This document shows positions 13,350 through 24,968 of a stretch of 64,000 nt of DNA, one piece after another (the stretch's first letter is position 1; the number at the start of each line of letters is the position of its first letter). The position numbers and the translations under genes were made by a program. Below the pieces are notes generated by a model. That model had not been told where the DNA came from. It did not search any database and saw only the letters and a program-made list of their open reading frames with translations. The stretch comes from Galerina marginata (taxonomy: Eukaryota; Basidiomycota; Agaricomycetes; Agaricales; Galerinaceae), in the NCBI GenBank assembly GCA_023014335.1, contig JAECYW010000003.1, positions 2,976,001 to 3,040,000 on the forward strand, read 5' to 3'.

Positions 13350-14600
13350 CGAAACTCGTTCAATTGAGCATTCGACTTCTCAAGCGCATCAAGTGGAGAG
13401 AAGTCGCGGCGCTGCTCAAAGTAAAAAGTTTCCTTTTTCCCTCAAAGCTTGACTTACATTTTAATTCTATGTCCTAGAAACAGTTAAAAACTAGCCATTT
13501 CGTAGACATTCCGAGTCTGATCTTTGGATAACATCCTCACAAACCCAAGCAATGGCCATTCTGTCCACTCCTTTCTCACAAGTGCCCCTGACTACTCAAC
13601 GACCAAGGAAGTGGGACCTCAAGATAGCCAGAACTCGACAGATCCGGGAATGTCTCCCTTCATGCCCGTCCAAGGTGCAATGTTCAATCAGAACAGAACA
13701 GGCTGGTTCGCAACAAGCCATCATCACACAGCACGTCTCTAGGCTTCGCCAATCCTATCTGCTGCCCGGGTCAAGCCACGCTCAAAGAGTTCAGGACATC
13801 TTAACAGACCACCAAGCCGCGGTCGACTCACAATTACCCACACTTCGATTCAATCGGATCCAGATTTCATTGCCCTCTCAGACGCAGTATCGAGACTCGC
13901 ATTGCCCTGAACCATTTCATATGCAGATTTTCTTCCTCCTCTGCCTCCAGCAAGTCTGCCATTGATCAATTGAACGAGAGCATTCATAGAATCACATCGG
14001 GAAGCTCCACTGCGGCCATACAGGACTCTCCTCAAGGTGACTCTGTCAAACCCCAGGCCCCACGAGCCATCCATTCCGTAAAAATTCATTTTTCCGAAGC
14101 CGCCAACAGTCCTACTCATGGAAGAATGGGAAACGTGTAACTCGGATCCGAATCTATTCTCAAGCTCGAATATTGCGACCTCTCACACTGGAAGTCCAAT
14201 CAAGGCGGTCCACCGTTTTCATCTTTCCCAGTCCCATTATAAGTTCTCAAGAGACAAGTACAAAAATGTGATCACTGGGCCTGTCGACAACACGGACAAT
14301 CATCTGAACGCAACGACAATTGTGAATGAGGCCATCCGTAGCATCGGGTTAAGTCCAAGCATGGTACAATACATTCTCACCGCGCCTGGATATACCTCAA
14401 ATTTCTCAACGTGCGATTTTTGAATTATGATCATGCTTGAGGTTAGTTGACCTTATTGTCTTTAAATTGGACAGTCAACCATCAAGAAAGGCACTTTTTC
14501 CGGATGAGTCGTTAGAATCTGATTCGCCCAGATTTCAAAGCAGCTTCCGACTTCAACGCGAGGTTTGGTAGGAAGAAACCCAGTCCGACTTCGACACCTT
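13350..14600 (+). pseudogene. Degenerate copy of the arm-linked unknown gene
   Basis: Recognisable pieces of the 8976-10305 protein appear in order but in different frames: MSPFMPVQGAMFNQN, HVSRLRQSYLLPGSSHAQR with QDILTDHQAAVDSQ, and ITGPVDNTDN with VNEAIRSIGLSPSMVQ. Frameshifts and stops separate them and the C-terminal VRFLNHEYASRF block is broken. It is in the same orientation as the intact left copy and about 4 kb away, so it is most simply an older tandem duplicate. Ends are approximate. Confidence 0.7.
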
Positions 14601-15780
14601 TAGCTGTTATCAATCTCAGCATTAGAGTTTGGTTTAATTATTGAGTTACAATTTTACTGTTCAGCATAGACATTCAGTGACGTTTTCGAGTAGCATGGCT
14701 ACAGTAGAATCGTAAAATTTAATTTAGCCGTTGTATCTTTTTTTTGGAATTAGCTTATTCATAGGCAGGGCTGTGAGGCGAACTGCATTTGACAGACGGG
14801 GGACATGATTCAATATATACACAATGCATATTATTTGAAATTAAGGAACCGTTGTACTGTATATTTCAAAATATCAGACTTATACGGGCGTTAGCAATGC
14901 CATTCGCTTGTCAACTGAGTCCTTCTCCACAAGGGCAGAAAGAAACTACTCGTTAATGTATAACTCAGTTATATTGAAGAAAGATAGTTTACACAGATAA
15001 TTATTTTCCCACTCAGTATCTTCGATGGACATGGCATCCTTGGAGCGTAATGGGGAAATAAGCGCCGAAAATATCCTGACTTATGTAATCATGGGCGCTT
15101 CTATGGTAACTCTGTTTGTTTTGTCTCGGAGTAAGTTAAGCAACTAGCATTACGGCCAGGTAGTGGCTACCAAGTAATATGCCTATCGCCGCATAAAAAC
15201 AGAACTACTAAACGCCATGGAAGACCACACCACGATCGTGCTGGTCAAGCTATTGTTGCCGACAAACCCGGTCAGACTTACATTGTGTGTCCGGACGGAG
15301 CAGGATTTCAACGTCGATAATAAGGCTGTCATTTAGGGTATTTTGGTTGAGCGAGTTTTGAGATCTGGAATAGGAAAGTCATGATCTAGGAGGCCGACAA
15401 TTGGGGAAGAGCGCAAGCATGAAAAGTGCAGATGAGCATCGAACCTAATCTGACGCATGACCTGGAACGTGGGCAGTGGCAGAGTCGCGCAGGCCATTTG
15501 AGTGTGGTCGCGCTCCGATGCCTTTCTATCGTTTGCGGGGATGACAATTCTGCCAAGAGGGGATGACTTGCAGTCTAAATTTAAAAATGATTGACGGGTA
15601 CTTCAAGTTCTTCGAATTCCAGAACCCAGCTTTCAGTTTGTCAGCCTACTCGTCGCCTGGTGCGACACAATATTAACTCGAGTTGCTGTTCTCCTTGGAG
15701 AGGGAAAGAAGGTTTTATCGAGACGAGACGTCACCTCAGTGGTTCGTTACCTGGTACTCTGAATCTCGCTAGGCGGCCAA
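14601..15780. other. No gene recognised
   Basis: Diverse non-coding sequence between the pseudogene and the conserved block downstream of the left pheromone gene. Confidence 0.4.
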
Positions 15781-16158
15781 AGTACATCATCTGTTTTCGC
15801 TGACCAGACTATTGGCCGTTCCTTGCGAGTACTCAGGAATTTGGATCTGCTCACTGTCCAGCAGGCACCGCCAAACTGGACTGCACTGCTTCGAATTTTC
15901 ACAGAAATTTTCTCGATTCGTCAAAAGATACCCGCCTCCGAGAAAGTCGAATGTAATAATAATAGATCAAATGCACGCAAATTCGCATGCCCATCCCTCT
16001 CCGCTCGCCAGTGCTGCATGCTTGAAGATAACGTCAATGGGGGATGTCGATATTCTGATTAGAAACAACAAAATAATCAGAGAAAGCCTATGAGAACATC
16101 TGAATGGACATACAATGAACGTTTAGATAACAGACGCGTGAGGTCGCGAGCATGGCGC

Positions 16159-16266
16159 TCAAGCGACGACGCAATAGGCGTTGCCGACGCCTCCACCGTC
16201 CTCTTGGTTGGTGGGTACGGAGGCAGGAACAGTGTCGGGGACGGAGACGTTGATGAAGGAATCCAT
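16159..16266 (-). CDS. Lipopeptide mating-pheromone precursor (left copy, 35 aa)
   Basis: An intronless 36-codon frame starts MDSFINVSVP and ends GGGVGNAYCVVA followed by a stop. The terminal CVVA is a CaaX box. Basidiomycete pheromone precursors are short, start MD-x-F, carry a Gly/Asn-rich C-terminal core and end in CaaX, which is farnesylated, trimmed and carboxymethylated. The N-terminal part is removed, and the acidic NQED just before the core is a plausible cleavage region. Secretion would use a STE6-type transporter and the ligand would act on a STE3-type receptor. It is too short for routine gene calling. The right-arm gene (48975-49088) is nearly identical over the last 25 residues, and promoter and 3' flank are also conserved. 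No receptor was found in the window. Confidence 0.87.
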   Translation of the reverse strand: MDSFINVSVPDTVPASVPTNQEDGGGVGNAYCVVA

Positions 16267-16340
16267 TTGTGGTTGGTGTGTAAAGTTGTAGACTTGTAGT
16301 TGCGAATGCGACTAGAGAATGGTGGCCATTCTTCGCTGCC

Positions 16341-16348
16341 TCTTTATA
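16341..16348 (-). promoter_or_regulatory. TATA box of the left pheromone gene
   Basis: TATAAAGA on the minus strand, about 75 bp upstream of the ATG. The surrounding GGTATAAAGAGGCAGCG is identical upstream of the right-arm pheromone gene. Confidence 0.7.
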
Positions 16349-16699
16349 CCTTTCCTGACGCGTAGAGACTCTAGGGTCTTGCCTAGGTAAGCCTCTTTCG
16401 AATGAATTAATCTTCTTGCATGACGCAAGGAAAGCCAGCGCAAGCATACGCCGGCTCGTGGCTGCATCCAATCAGCGACTGTCATGTCCTGTGTGCTATG
16501 CTGGGCGGCTAATTTCACATTATTTGTGAGGTATGTTGGTATGAACAATAGATGGTCGACAATAGTGCGAAGACAATAGGCAGTCAACAATAAGCGGGAC
16601 AAAAGCAAGACGGGTTCTTGAAATAGACTCTCAGCCGTACGGGACGATGAGCACTCTAATTGGCATTCGCTGGCTAAAGGTTGGGCTCTGGGCTTGTCG

Positions 16700-17467
16700 G
16701 TTGGGTAGCCAGACAATAGGAAGGAAAACCATATGACGAAAAGCAGGATCCTGTTAATGAGGCGACCGATTCGTTGAGGCAGGGCTCATGATCATACACG
16801 TAGGCACGCCGGGCTTGTACGGTGCAACGTGGATAGACAATAACAAGCCCAGCGAGGACGAAAATCACAATAAAAAACGAGTCAAGCCTGAGGGTCCCAA
16901 AGTAGCATCCAGTTTGAATTGGGTGTAAAAGCTCAGCAGAAGATCTAGAGCGTTTATTGGCAGTAGTGGCTCTGTATTGCGTCTAATGCGCGTTGCGTGC
17001 CGAAGCTAAAGCCAAGGAGGGGCGAAGTGATTCCCTTTTTACTGTTATGTAAGCAAGGCTCTCGCGGTGACCATGTTGTGCTCCGTATGAATCTATATAG
17101 TCAAAAGCATTTTCAAGTCTATTCCAAACCAACTAGCCAACCAACTAATGTTACAAAAATATTTTACGGCTTTTGTATAGTATTTTATAGGCCCATGATC
17201 GTATAACTATACTCCTTCCGACCTCAAGAACCAAGAAAATCCCATATGTCGTATGGCGTAAAAGAGGAGGAATTTAGAAGATAGTGTAAAATATGGACTC
17301 CGAGAGAGGAGTAATGTCATTTGAAAAGGCGTCCTTCAAAAGCGATGCAGTGAGGTAGTAGTGAGGAATAAAATCATGAGATATGTAGACCGATGAATGA
17401 GTGTGTGAGTGATGCGATATAATGAATGGATATGAATCAATGCGATGCGATGCAGAGAGAGAAGGAT
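16700..17467. other. No gene recognised
   Basis: Sequence between the inner end of the left arm and the Tc1-type element. It contains short ATGNAT/ATGCG-rich stretches near 17390-17460 but no gene. Confidence 0.4.
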
Positions 17468-17469
17468 TA

Positions 17470-17558
17470 CAGGGTTTCCAGAAATCCTTGAGAATTAGTG
17501 ATTTTTTTTTTCACATCGTGATTCTGAGAATTTTGAATTCTTGCCTAATAAGGCGATT
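17470..17558 (+). repeat. Left TIR of the Tc1-type element
   Basis: 89-bp terminal inverted repeat, nearly identical to 20943-21031 in reverse complement. It includes an internal T-run and the segment TTGCCTAATAAGGCGAT. Confidence 0.92.
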
Positions 17559-17638
17559 ATTTCGACAGTTCTGGGACGCCTCTGGGGCCCTCTCTCTCTT
17601 ACATCCGTCACCTCCATCGTCATTATCAATAAGTCCTT

Positions 17639-19645
17639 ATGAGCACAGACCCCAATAGTGATATGTATGTGCCTGATACCATTGAGGATGGCCCAACAGC
17701 CGGAAGTGAAGCAGAGGAAGATGAAGAACCTGTCAGCGTCAAGCAAATGGTACACGAGATAATTCAGGAGCATCCTTCAGGTATGTTCCCTGTAATACTG
17801 ATGATACCCAAATATTACTGACTATTAGCATCAGCCTACCTAAAATTTCGCGTCACAGATCCAGCTATTGTAGCTACTGCCCAAAAGAAGAAAGCCGCTG
17901 CAGCAAAGCGTCAACAAAAGAAGGCCGTGAAGACTGCCCCGAAGCCGAAAGGTACCAAACGAAAGAGTGATGAGGTTTCCGAGGACGACGATGAGCAGGC
18001 AAAGCCGAAAACCAAGGTATTTCGTAGTCGTTCATGCATTCAATCATTATCCTAACCCCTCTTGTCGCAGAAATCCAAAGATGATGACCAGATCGAGATC
18101 ATTGATTCATCTGATACAGAAGAAAAGGTTGTGAAGAGTAAAGGAAAGGGAAAGGGGAAAGCAAAGGTGCAAACACTATCGCCCTATCCACGCAATCCCT
18201 GAAGTCATTCTATCTTTCAGGATTTATCCGTAGAACCCGAGGAAGTCGAAATCACAGCGTACATCTACGTTGAACGGCCTGTTCCTTCAGCGCCTGTTCG
18301 CTCTGGCCCCAGCTCACGTCAACACAAACTAACCGAAGAAGAAAAGTATATTTCGCGTGGGCTTGTCATATTCACCGCGTCCACTCCGTATCCTACCTTT
18401 ATTATCCACATCGCAGATCAGTTGCCGTGCGCTACCGAGGACGTCATCCAGGACAAGATTATTTGGAAGTTTCAGACGCCAATCAACAGCTCTTTCCTTT
18501 CACTTGGTGGCGAAGTCGGCTTCGCGAGTATGGTCAAACAGCTGCGCGGAAAAAAGGAAGGAACGAGGGTTATCAAACTTGCTATGCCTCCACCGAAGAA
18601 GCCTACCATTGAGAAGCAGGTATGCTTCGGAATTTTTGCTTATTTCGTTGAAACCTGACCAGTCACCGTGCTATAGTTTTGGGAGGACGACGACACCAAA
18701 ATGTTTGATTATGCGGAGCTCGATACTATTTCAACTCACGATCATGTTGTTGAACAACGGGTAAGGGCCACAGCTATTTCCCTTGTACTTCCAATCATAC
18801 CTCTTCTAGGCCTCGTTCGACAAGACCATCGCCCCGCATAGGGAATCTCTCCTCGAAAAATACCCTGAAAACAACCACCCACTTTTTCCAGACAAGCGCA
18901 TTTACACCGATAAGAAACTGAATGCACACTGGGAGCTCACGGATCTGAAGATCAGTGTCTGGTCAAGCCATATGGTACTGTTTTATTCATTATATGGATG
19001 TCTGCAACCTAAGCGTGACTTGTATAGGCTCGTGGAACAGCCACACTCGAAAAGCCGCCTATCTCTAGTTATTTCGACTACAAGTCACGAATTCGACCCA
19101 AGTCTGCAAACACACCTGTCGTACCTGCACCCGAGTCAGTTGTTGCCCCCGTTGATCCTGTTGCTATCCCACCGGCGCCTGTTTTTCCGTCAGTGCCTGC
19201 TACGCCGTCAGCTCCTGGAAGCTCTTTGCTTGATCTCATGATGCTCAATATGATTCAACAACAACAACAGCAACTACGTGCTACTGTAATGTATCCGCAA
19301 CCTACTGGTCTGATCGCAGCTCCTGCTGTTGTTGCGCCTCCCGCTGTTGTTGCGGCTCCTACCGTTACTACTGCCCAAGTCCCAACTGTGTCATCAGCTC
19401 CGCAATCGCCAGCAAAGTTTCAGCTTCCAGATGTGTCTTTACCTGCATTTTGTCAACGATATAATGTCAATGCGACCGATCAAGAACGACTCGAGAAACT
19501 CGAATACCAGCCTGGCGATAAAATTGACAACCTATCCGAGGATGACTGGAAGACATTTGCGGGCTTTACAGCCCTCTCCTGGCGACGGATTGTCGATAAG
19601 AACCATACCTTTATACGCGATGCTCGAAACGGTTTTTGGGCATAA
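17639..19645 (+). CDS. Transposon-borne protein of unknown function
   Basis: Seven exons join in phase: 17639-17780, 17859-18016, 18071-18166, 18221-18619, 18677-18760, 18810-18974 and 19028-19645, about 553 aa. An alternative acceptor at 17829 adds 10 aa. The N-terminal third is acidic then lysine-rich (KKKAAAAKRQQKKAVK, KSKGKGKGKAK), probably disordered and perhaps DNA- or chromatin-binding. The middle has a globular-looking region (SSFLSLGGEVGFASMVKQLR). A Pro/Val/Ala- and Gln-rich linker follows, and a conserved-looking C-terminus (PDVSLPAFCQRYNVNATDQE). I do not recognise the family and see no nuclease or transposase motif. Its place inside the TIRs, convergent with the transposase, suggests an accessory or captured gene. 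Confidence 0.72.
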
Positions 19646-19763
19646 GTAAATTCTTTTCGCTTTCATACCACACTAGCTATCCTGCCATTTCGTGTTACAT
19701 TGTATCGCTATCTCACCCTCACTTTGTACTTTTGCACGCTGCAATGATTTGATATACCATTAT

Positions 19764-20896
19764 TCAAGCAACCACATATCCAGCGTGACGAAACCAGCCT
19801 TGAGCCATTTCGCCTGTGATACATCCCGTAGAATCAAGTAGCATAAAAATTGCATCTTCTTCATTTCGAAGATTCGCAGCGTTCCTTCGAAGGTATGCTT
19901 TCCCTAGGAACACGAGGCATGAGCCTACAAGTGATTGCAGTGCTTGTTTTACAGATCAACTCACAAGTGCTAAAGGACTCCTCAATCGGGTTCAGATCTG
20001 GAGAGTAAGGAGGGAGATATAAAAGCATAATATCTACATATGACGTGTCAGTACAATTTGCGAGCCCGGGAAAGTACATACGGGCATCATTGAGAACTTC
20101 CTGCAGAGTATCGGTGTGGTGGATCCGGCAATTATCCATAACGAGGACGCTATGAGTATCTGGAAATGGATTCATTTTCGGGATCTGAATGCGATAAACA
20201 ATTTATAAGATGTTCTGAAAAGTAAGAGCTTACAACATCTTCGACAATGAAGTCGAAAAAGCCAAAGGAATCAACAGATCCAGGAACGACGTGCGCTGCG
20301 AGATATCCCTGTTTGCTCATGGCTGCAATCATTGAATAGCGCTGGCCACGTATGAAAGGCGCTGTGATATCGGCTTCCTCACCGCAAGGCGCTCGGCCGT
20401 ATTTCCGTTTGTAGGTGTGTTCATTCTTGCTCGATTCGTCGACAGTAACAAACTCGTCTGCAGTTCCCGAAAAATCATTTTGAACAGACTGGAGAAATGC
20501 TTGACGTCGCGCTTCGTCTCGTTCTGAGGCTATGACATGGAGAACTTTGCGAGTAAGACCAGCACTTTCAAGGTTTTCTTGCAATGCTGATGTTGAGATC
20601 GCCAGGTCATGATGGATTGCCAGAAACCACTGCAACTCGTCAAGGTAAAGGTCAGGGTGCCTAGAATAGATGTCTTTGATGGCAGTCATAGCCAGGAGCC
20701 CAATAAGACGAGGGCGTCCACGAAGAGGGCCAGGAGGACGTTGCACTGAGCCATAGGTATCAAGAATATCTCTCCAACGGTAGAGACTTGCGGTAGAGAC
20801 ACAGAGAGCAGAACAGATATCATCGGTACTCCAGCCAGCCTCCCAGAGACGAAGGGAGCATTCTTTCATGTCAGAACTGATCGTACGGTAGCCCAT
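19764..20896 (-). CDS. DDE transposase, IS630/Tc1-mariner type
   Basis: Exons 20896-20234, 20184-20082, 20033-19965 and 19924-19764 join in phase to 331 aa. The N-terminus is a helix-turn-helix (WSTDDICSALCVSTASLYRW) with a proline/arginine-rich linker (RPPGPLRGRPRL). The catalytic triad is visible: Asp in FVTVDESSKNEH, Asp in VLVMDNCRIHH, and Glu in YLPPYSPDLNPIEESF. There are 34 residues between the second Asp and the Glu, the DD34E spacing of Tc1. The C-terminus ends WFRHAGYVVA. All key residues are present, so it may be active. Its function is to cut and paste the 17470-21031 element at TA sites. Confidence 0.9.
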
Positions 20897-20942
20897 AGTG
20901 ATGGTAAGAGCGACAAACGGACGTCACAAACCCTCCACCCAA

Positions 20943-21031
20943 AATCGCCTTATTAGGCAAAAATTCAAAATTCTCAGAATCACGATGTGAAAAAAAAATT
21001 CACAGATTCTCAAGGATTTCTGGAAACCCTG
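20943..21031 (-). repeat. Right TIR of the Tc1-type element
   Basis: Inverted partner of 17470-17558, with a few mismatches in the T-run region. Confidence 0.92.
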
Positions 21032-21033
21032 TA

Positions 21034-21425
21034 AATGAGTGTGATGATGATGGACGTGAAATCGTAACGGAGATCAGAAAAAAATTGAATGAATGACAGC
21101 ATAGTCAAGCCCTCTTGCTCGTTCGAAAAAAACACCAAGAAAGAAAGAAGAAAGAAGGACGATAGTAAATGGTGGATAAGATAGACGGATGAACGGATAG
21201 CGTCGTGGATATGCAGTGTCGTCGTGCGTGGATATAGGATAGGATGGACCAATTGTAATGCGATGCTGATAAAAATACACTTTTTTTCTTGATTCTTGAC
21301 TTGCTGGGTTCCAGTTCCGGTCGCCAGGTGGATAGCTAGAAGAGGACTAGAATTCGAGCTTAGTTGGACCTTGAGAGGGAAAAAGGCGACGGCGTACGAA
21401 CATTCTTAGAAGGAGGAGAGCAAGG
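21034..21425. other. 3' flank of the 830-aa gene
   Basis: About 390 bp between the transposon and the stop of the 830-aa gene; no feature recognised. Confidence 0.4.
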
Positions 21426-23981
21426 CTACGACCCCACCCCCGCTCCCGCTGCCCAAGGACTATTAAACCCCTTCCCACCCCCGCCTCCACCCTTCGAACG
21501 CCCTTCGCCCGGCGTGTGCCCCCCGAACCCCAAAAACCCACCAAACGACTCCCTATCCTCCTCCTCCGAGCTGCGGCTCCCCCTCTCCCGCGCCCTTCTT
21601 ACCCACTCGCCATCCCAATGCGGGTCCCCCTCCACCTCCATCTCCGGCCTCGTCCCTGTCGTGCGGCGACGCAGCAAACCCGGCCCAGGGGAATGGGGAG
21701 CTGTGGGCTCAACACCTCGTGGAAGAGGACCAGGACCAGGCGCGGGTCCGCCACCGCCGACGCTCATACCCCGATTCACGCGCGCGATGCCCTGCAGCTT
21801 CCCTTGTGCCCCGGAGCTAGCGGGAGGCGGAGGTGCCGCACCGTCAGTTGCCAGGTGTTTCCGCAGACTCTTGATCGAGTTCTGCCGTTTGGGCGGGACG
21901 AGGATGCGCGCGAGGTCGAGCTCGCCTTCTTCCTCCTCTTCGTCCTCGTCTTCGCAGTCGTAGTAGACCCCTTCCGAGTCCTCCGAGTCAGCCGACTCGC
22001 CATCCGCGCCTACGCCCCATCCACCAGCATGCCTTCCACTGGAAGAGGAGGCGCCATGACCATGCCCACCATGTGCGCGTCGCCGCCTCCCAGCAGACCA
22101 TACATCCCCCTCCACATGCGTCCTCGCCAAACTCGGCACCCGATTCTTCTCGTCTCCCCTCTTCCCCTGCCTTCCTCTCCTCCGCTCCTTGTCCCTATCC
22201 TGATCCTTATCCTTCCCACCCCCCCCGATCCCCAACCACCGCTCCTTCGCCTCGCCCAAACCCGCCCCAGACCCACGCACAACAGACCCCGACCGGCTCC
22301 CCGGCGCACTCCGACAAACCACCCGCGTGAGTGCGACCTCGCCCAGACTGCCCCCCGCCCGCCCGCGCTCGAGCTGCGTGAACAGCGGGGGCGGGGGGAG
22401 GAGGAAGGACGGGCTTTTCGTGCTATTCATGCCTGGTGCAGTGGTGTTCGTCTGGTCGGACAACCCGCTCCTTGCGCTCGTCGGGCGCTGGGAATATTTC
22501 GACCTTGACGAAGCCTGAGAAAGGGAGCTGCGCGTTTGACGTAACACTTGTCCCTGTCCCTTTCCGACCTTCGAGCTCGACGGGCCCGCAGCATGCGCAG
22601 CAACGAATCCCGACTGCGACTGCGCCTGCGCCGGGCCACCAATATACGCCCCCGTCCCGCCAAACAGCACCGCCCGCGCCACCGTCTCCAACCACGTCGG
22701 TGGGAGCGGCGGTTCGTGCCCGTCGTCCTCGCCTTCTCCGTTCCCCTGCCGGTGGTACGTCAACACCGAGCCCTCCGAGTCGCTGTCGCCTGGGTGCAGC
22801 GTCGACCGGCTGCGGTTCGCGTCGGGGTTACGGGAATTGCTTTTGCGTTTTGGGTCACGCGAAAAAAGATGCACGGGCGTCGAGTTGGGCCGCGCGGGTG
22901 CGGGTAACGCCATGCTAGAGGACGACGCTACGTGTCGAAGGTAGGCACCTGCGCGGGAGGGCCGCGGGGAGGCGATGTGGTTTAGGTTTAGGTTTGGGTT
23001 TGGGCTGAAATTAGGATTGAAGTTCGGGCTGGGGTTGAGGTAGGCATTCGGGTTGGGACTGGTGTACGGTGGTACTTGTGCTTGTAATTGACTAGAACGG
23101 CTGATCGAGCCCCTTGAGGTCTGTTTTTGCATGGGGTGATACGAAAACTGGCTCGGATCCCGAATACCAGCAGAAGGCGGATGAGTGTTTGAATGCACGA
23201 GGGTGGAAGCAGGCCTGGTCGATCTTGAAGTGGGCTGGCGGTTCGCCTTTGGCGTCGGATCCCCCAAGCTGTCGATGGACGAAGTCATAATCGTTGTTGG
23301 CGTAGGTGGCTCCGTCATATCGAAGCTCCTCCTGCCCGGTGGCTGTTTCTGCGTATACCGCTGGGCGAGTGGGGAAGCAGGCGGGGAGTAATCCTGCGGA
23401 GACGTCGTATACTGCGCGGTCGACTCGCCTGTAGACGACAGGTTCGTCTTGCTCGCAGTGGCACTGGGCAGCAGACCCGCGAAGAATCCAACGACTGCGT
23501 CCATCCCGTCTTTGACGACGCTCAGCCTGTTGTCTGACCCGTCGCGATCCGCGGTGGCCTCTGCGTCTGCGTCTCCGCGCTCGGTCTCGGGTGTAAATAT
23601 CCGCGTCTCCTTGTATCCTGCCTCCTTCAGAAGATCCTCCAGCCGTTCGTAGGTCTTGGAAGTGCCTCTACGATGCAGCGGGACCCGGCCCAAATCCGGG
23701 TACCGCGTGCGTGAGCGGTTGGCCCGCGGGGGCGGTGTGGTGGGCTCTGGCGGCGAGCTGGACGAGTTAGATGCGGAATTAGACGCTGATTGGGCTAGGC
23801 CTGGCAGTGTGTCTGTGGGCGAAGGAGGCGTCGGCATGATGCCGTAGCTTGTCTGTCGTAGTTACCACATTCCGTCGTCATCGTTGGTCATGACGAAGTC
23901 GCAAAAAGTGCTCACCTTGTCCCGCAGTGAGCTCTGCCTCCCCCCGCTGTAGGTGTTTGATCTTGCAAGCGGCTTCGACAT
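21426..23981 (-). CDS. Conserved-type unknown protein, full-length copy 1 (830 aa)
   Basis: Two exons, 23981-23916 and 23852-21426, join in frame. The first codes for MSKPLARSNTYSGG and continues RQSSLRDK. The acceptor at 23853 keeps the frame into TSYGIMPTPPSPTD. The start is supported by the same exon in the two downstream copies. A compact N-terminal block (VPLHRRGTSKTYERLEDLLK followed by EAGYKETRIFTPETE) and VVGFFAGLLP look folded. The rest is Ser/Pro/Arg-rich, with acidic runs near the C-terminus (EDEDEEEEEGELDLARILVP), and is probably disordered. No enzyme, membrane segment or signal peptide is visible and I cannot name the family. It is the only copy with the last roughly 210 residues. 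Confidence 0.75.
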
Positions 23982-24968
23982 CGTGTTGTTTGCTCCTTAA
24001 TGACTGTAGGTGTGCTGTGTCCAACGTCGTTGTACGTGCTGGCTGTCGGCCCGAGAAGCGCAGAGGCGCTGGTATGCGCGGTGTAGAAGACGGTTTCTGG
24101 ATGAGGAGTGAAAGGAAAAGTCATTCAAGGCTGGTCTGCGGTTTTGGGAGAAATCCCCAATCCAGATCGTGGCATTTGCTTGGCCTTGATTAGGTAATCC
24201 CTGTTTCATTTGATCTTCGTTGTTCTCGTCCACTATGCAACCGTAAACGTTTAAACTCTTCATAACTAACTTTTCCGTTCCACGACGACCTCTCTGATTC
24301 CCTCTATCCATCCAATCCATCCCTCCCACACAGCCGCCATGCAAACAACGACCAAGGCCGCCATCCAGTCTGCAAGTTCCTTCCCGCTCTCCCGCTCATC
24401 GCGTGCACCTATCTGGATGGAAGGATAGTCGTTGACAAATCGGGCCACCGCGGATCGTACAGAGGGTTTACCTGGCTCGTTGCGAATCGTTGAGGCTTTG
24501 TTTTCGAGGTAAGTAACAATTCTTGCGATTGAATACATGCTTACCTTGTTTTTAGCCCCCCTCGTCAAGCCGCGACGATTGCACTGCGTGGAAATGAGTC
24601 CAACTTCGCAAAGTCAGAGTATGGAACTCACCGTGAAAGCACTCGCCGATCATTCGTCGTGCCCTAGGCCCAGAGGTAAATAACATCTCATTAGCATCAA
24701 GATATCAAACACTTACTGACCTCGTTTCTAGCATTCTTCAAAAATTCAACTCGGGCAGCGGCAACACACACTCTGCCTCGGCTTCATTTAGCCGCAGCAG
24801 ATGGTTTTCCTGCGTGAAATTCAGTCAAACATCGCGAAAACCGTCATCGAACTCACCTTCGGACCAGCCGCCCTCATTTTCAACTTCAAAGTCACCCACC
24901 CAAACCCTCCCACCCATCCTGCCCTCTCCCCGCGAATGCGAACAAGTCGCACTCATCGTCGACTCGGG

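Larger units (their letters stand above)
7479..16700 (+). repeat. Left arm of a large diverged inverted duplication
   Basis: Blocks in this arm recur in reverse order and orientation in 48400-55550. Examples are 7740-7850 with 55250-55360, 8130-8260 with 52620-52700 plus 54880-54900, the gene 8976-10305 with 50527-51882, 10660-10830 with 49990-50180, and the pheromone block 15780-16690 with 48480-49450. Similarity is clear in coding and pheromone-flanking blocks and patchy between them. This arm is longer because it holds a 1.1-kb TIR element and a pseudogene. The outer ends are approximate. Confidence 0.75.
17470..21031. mobile_element. Tc1/mariner-type (DD34E) transposon with an additional gene
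   Basis: Both ends begin with CAGGGTTTCCAGAAATCCTT in inverted orientation, and the TIRs extend about 89 bp (17470-17558 and 20943-21031). TA dinucleotides flank the element (17468-17469, 21032-21033), the target duplication of Tc1/mariner elements. Inside are two convergent genes, an unknown multi-exon gene (+) and a DDE transposase (-). Intact TIRs, TSD and frames suggest a recent insertion. Confidence 0.92.

Noticed and set aside
15591..16093. Plus-strand short frames antisense to and downstream of the left pheromone gene
   Set aside because: Frames are not preserved in the equivalent right-arm sequence although the nucleotides are similar.
21516..22508. Long plus-strand open frames over the 830-aa gene, repeated at 33437-34337 and 44690-45721
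   Set aside because: GC-rich shadows of the minus-strand gene: Pro/Arg-rich, no splice support, and the minus-strand frame is longer and shared by all copies with an upstream exon.
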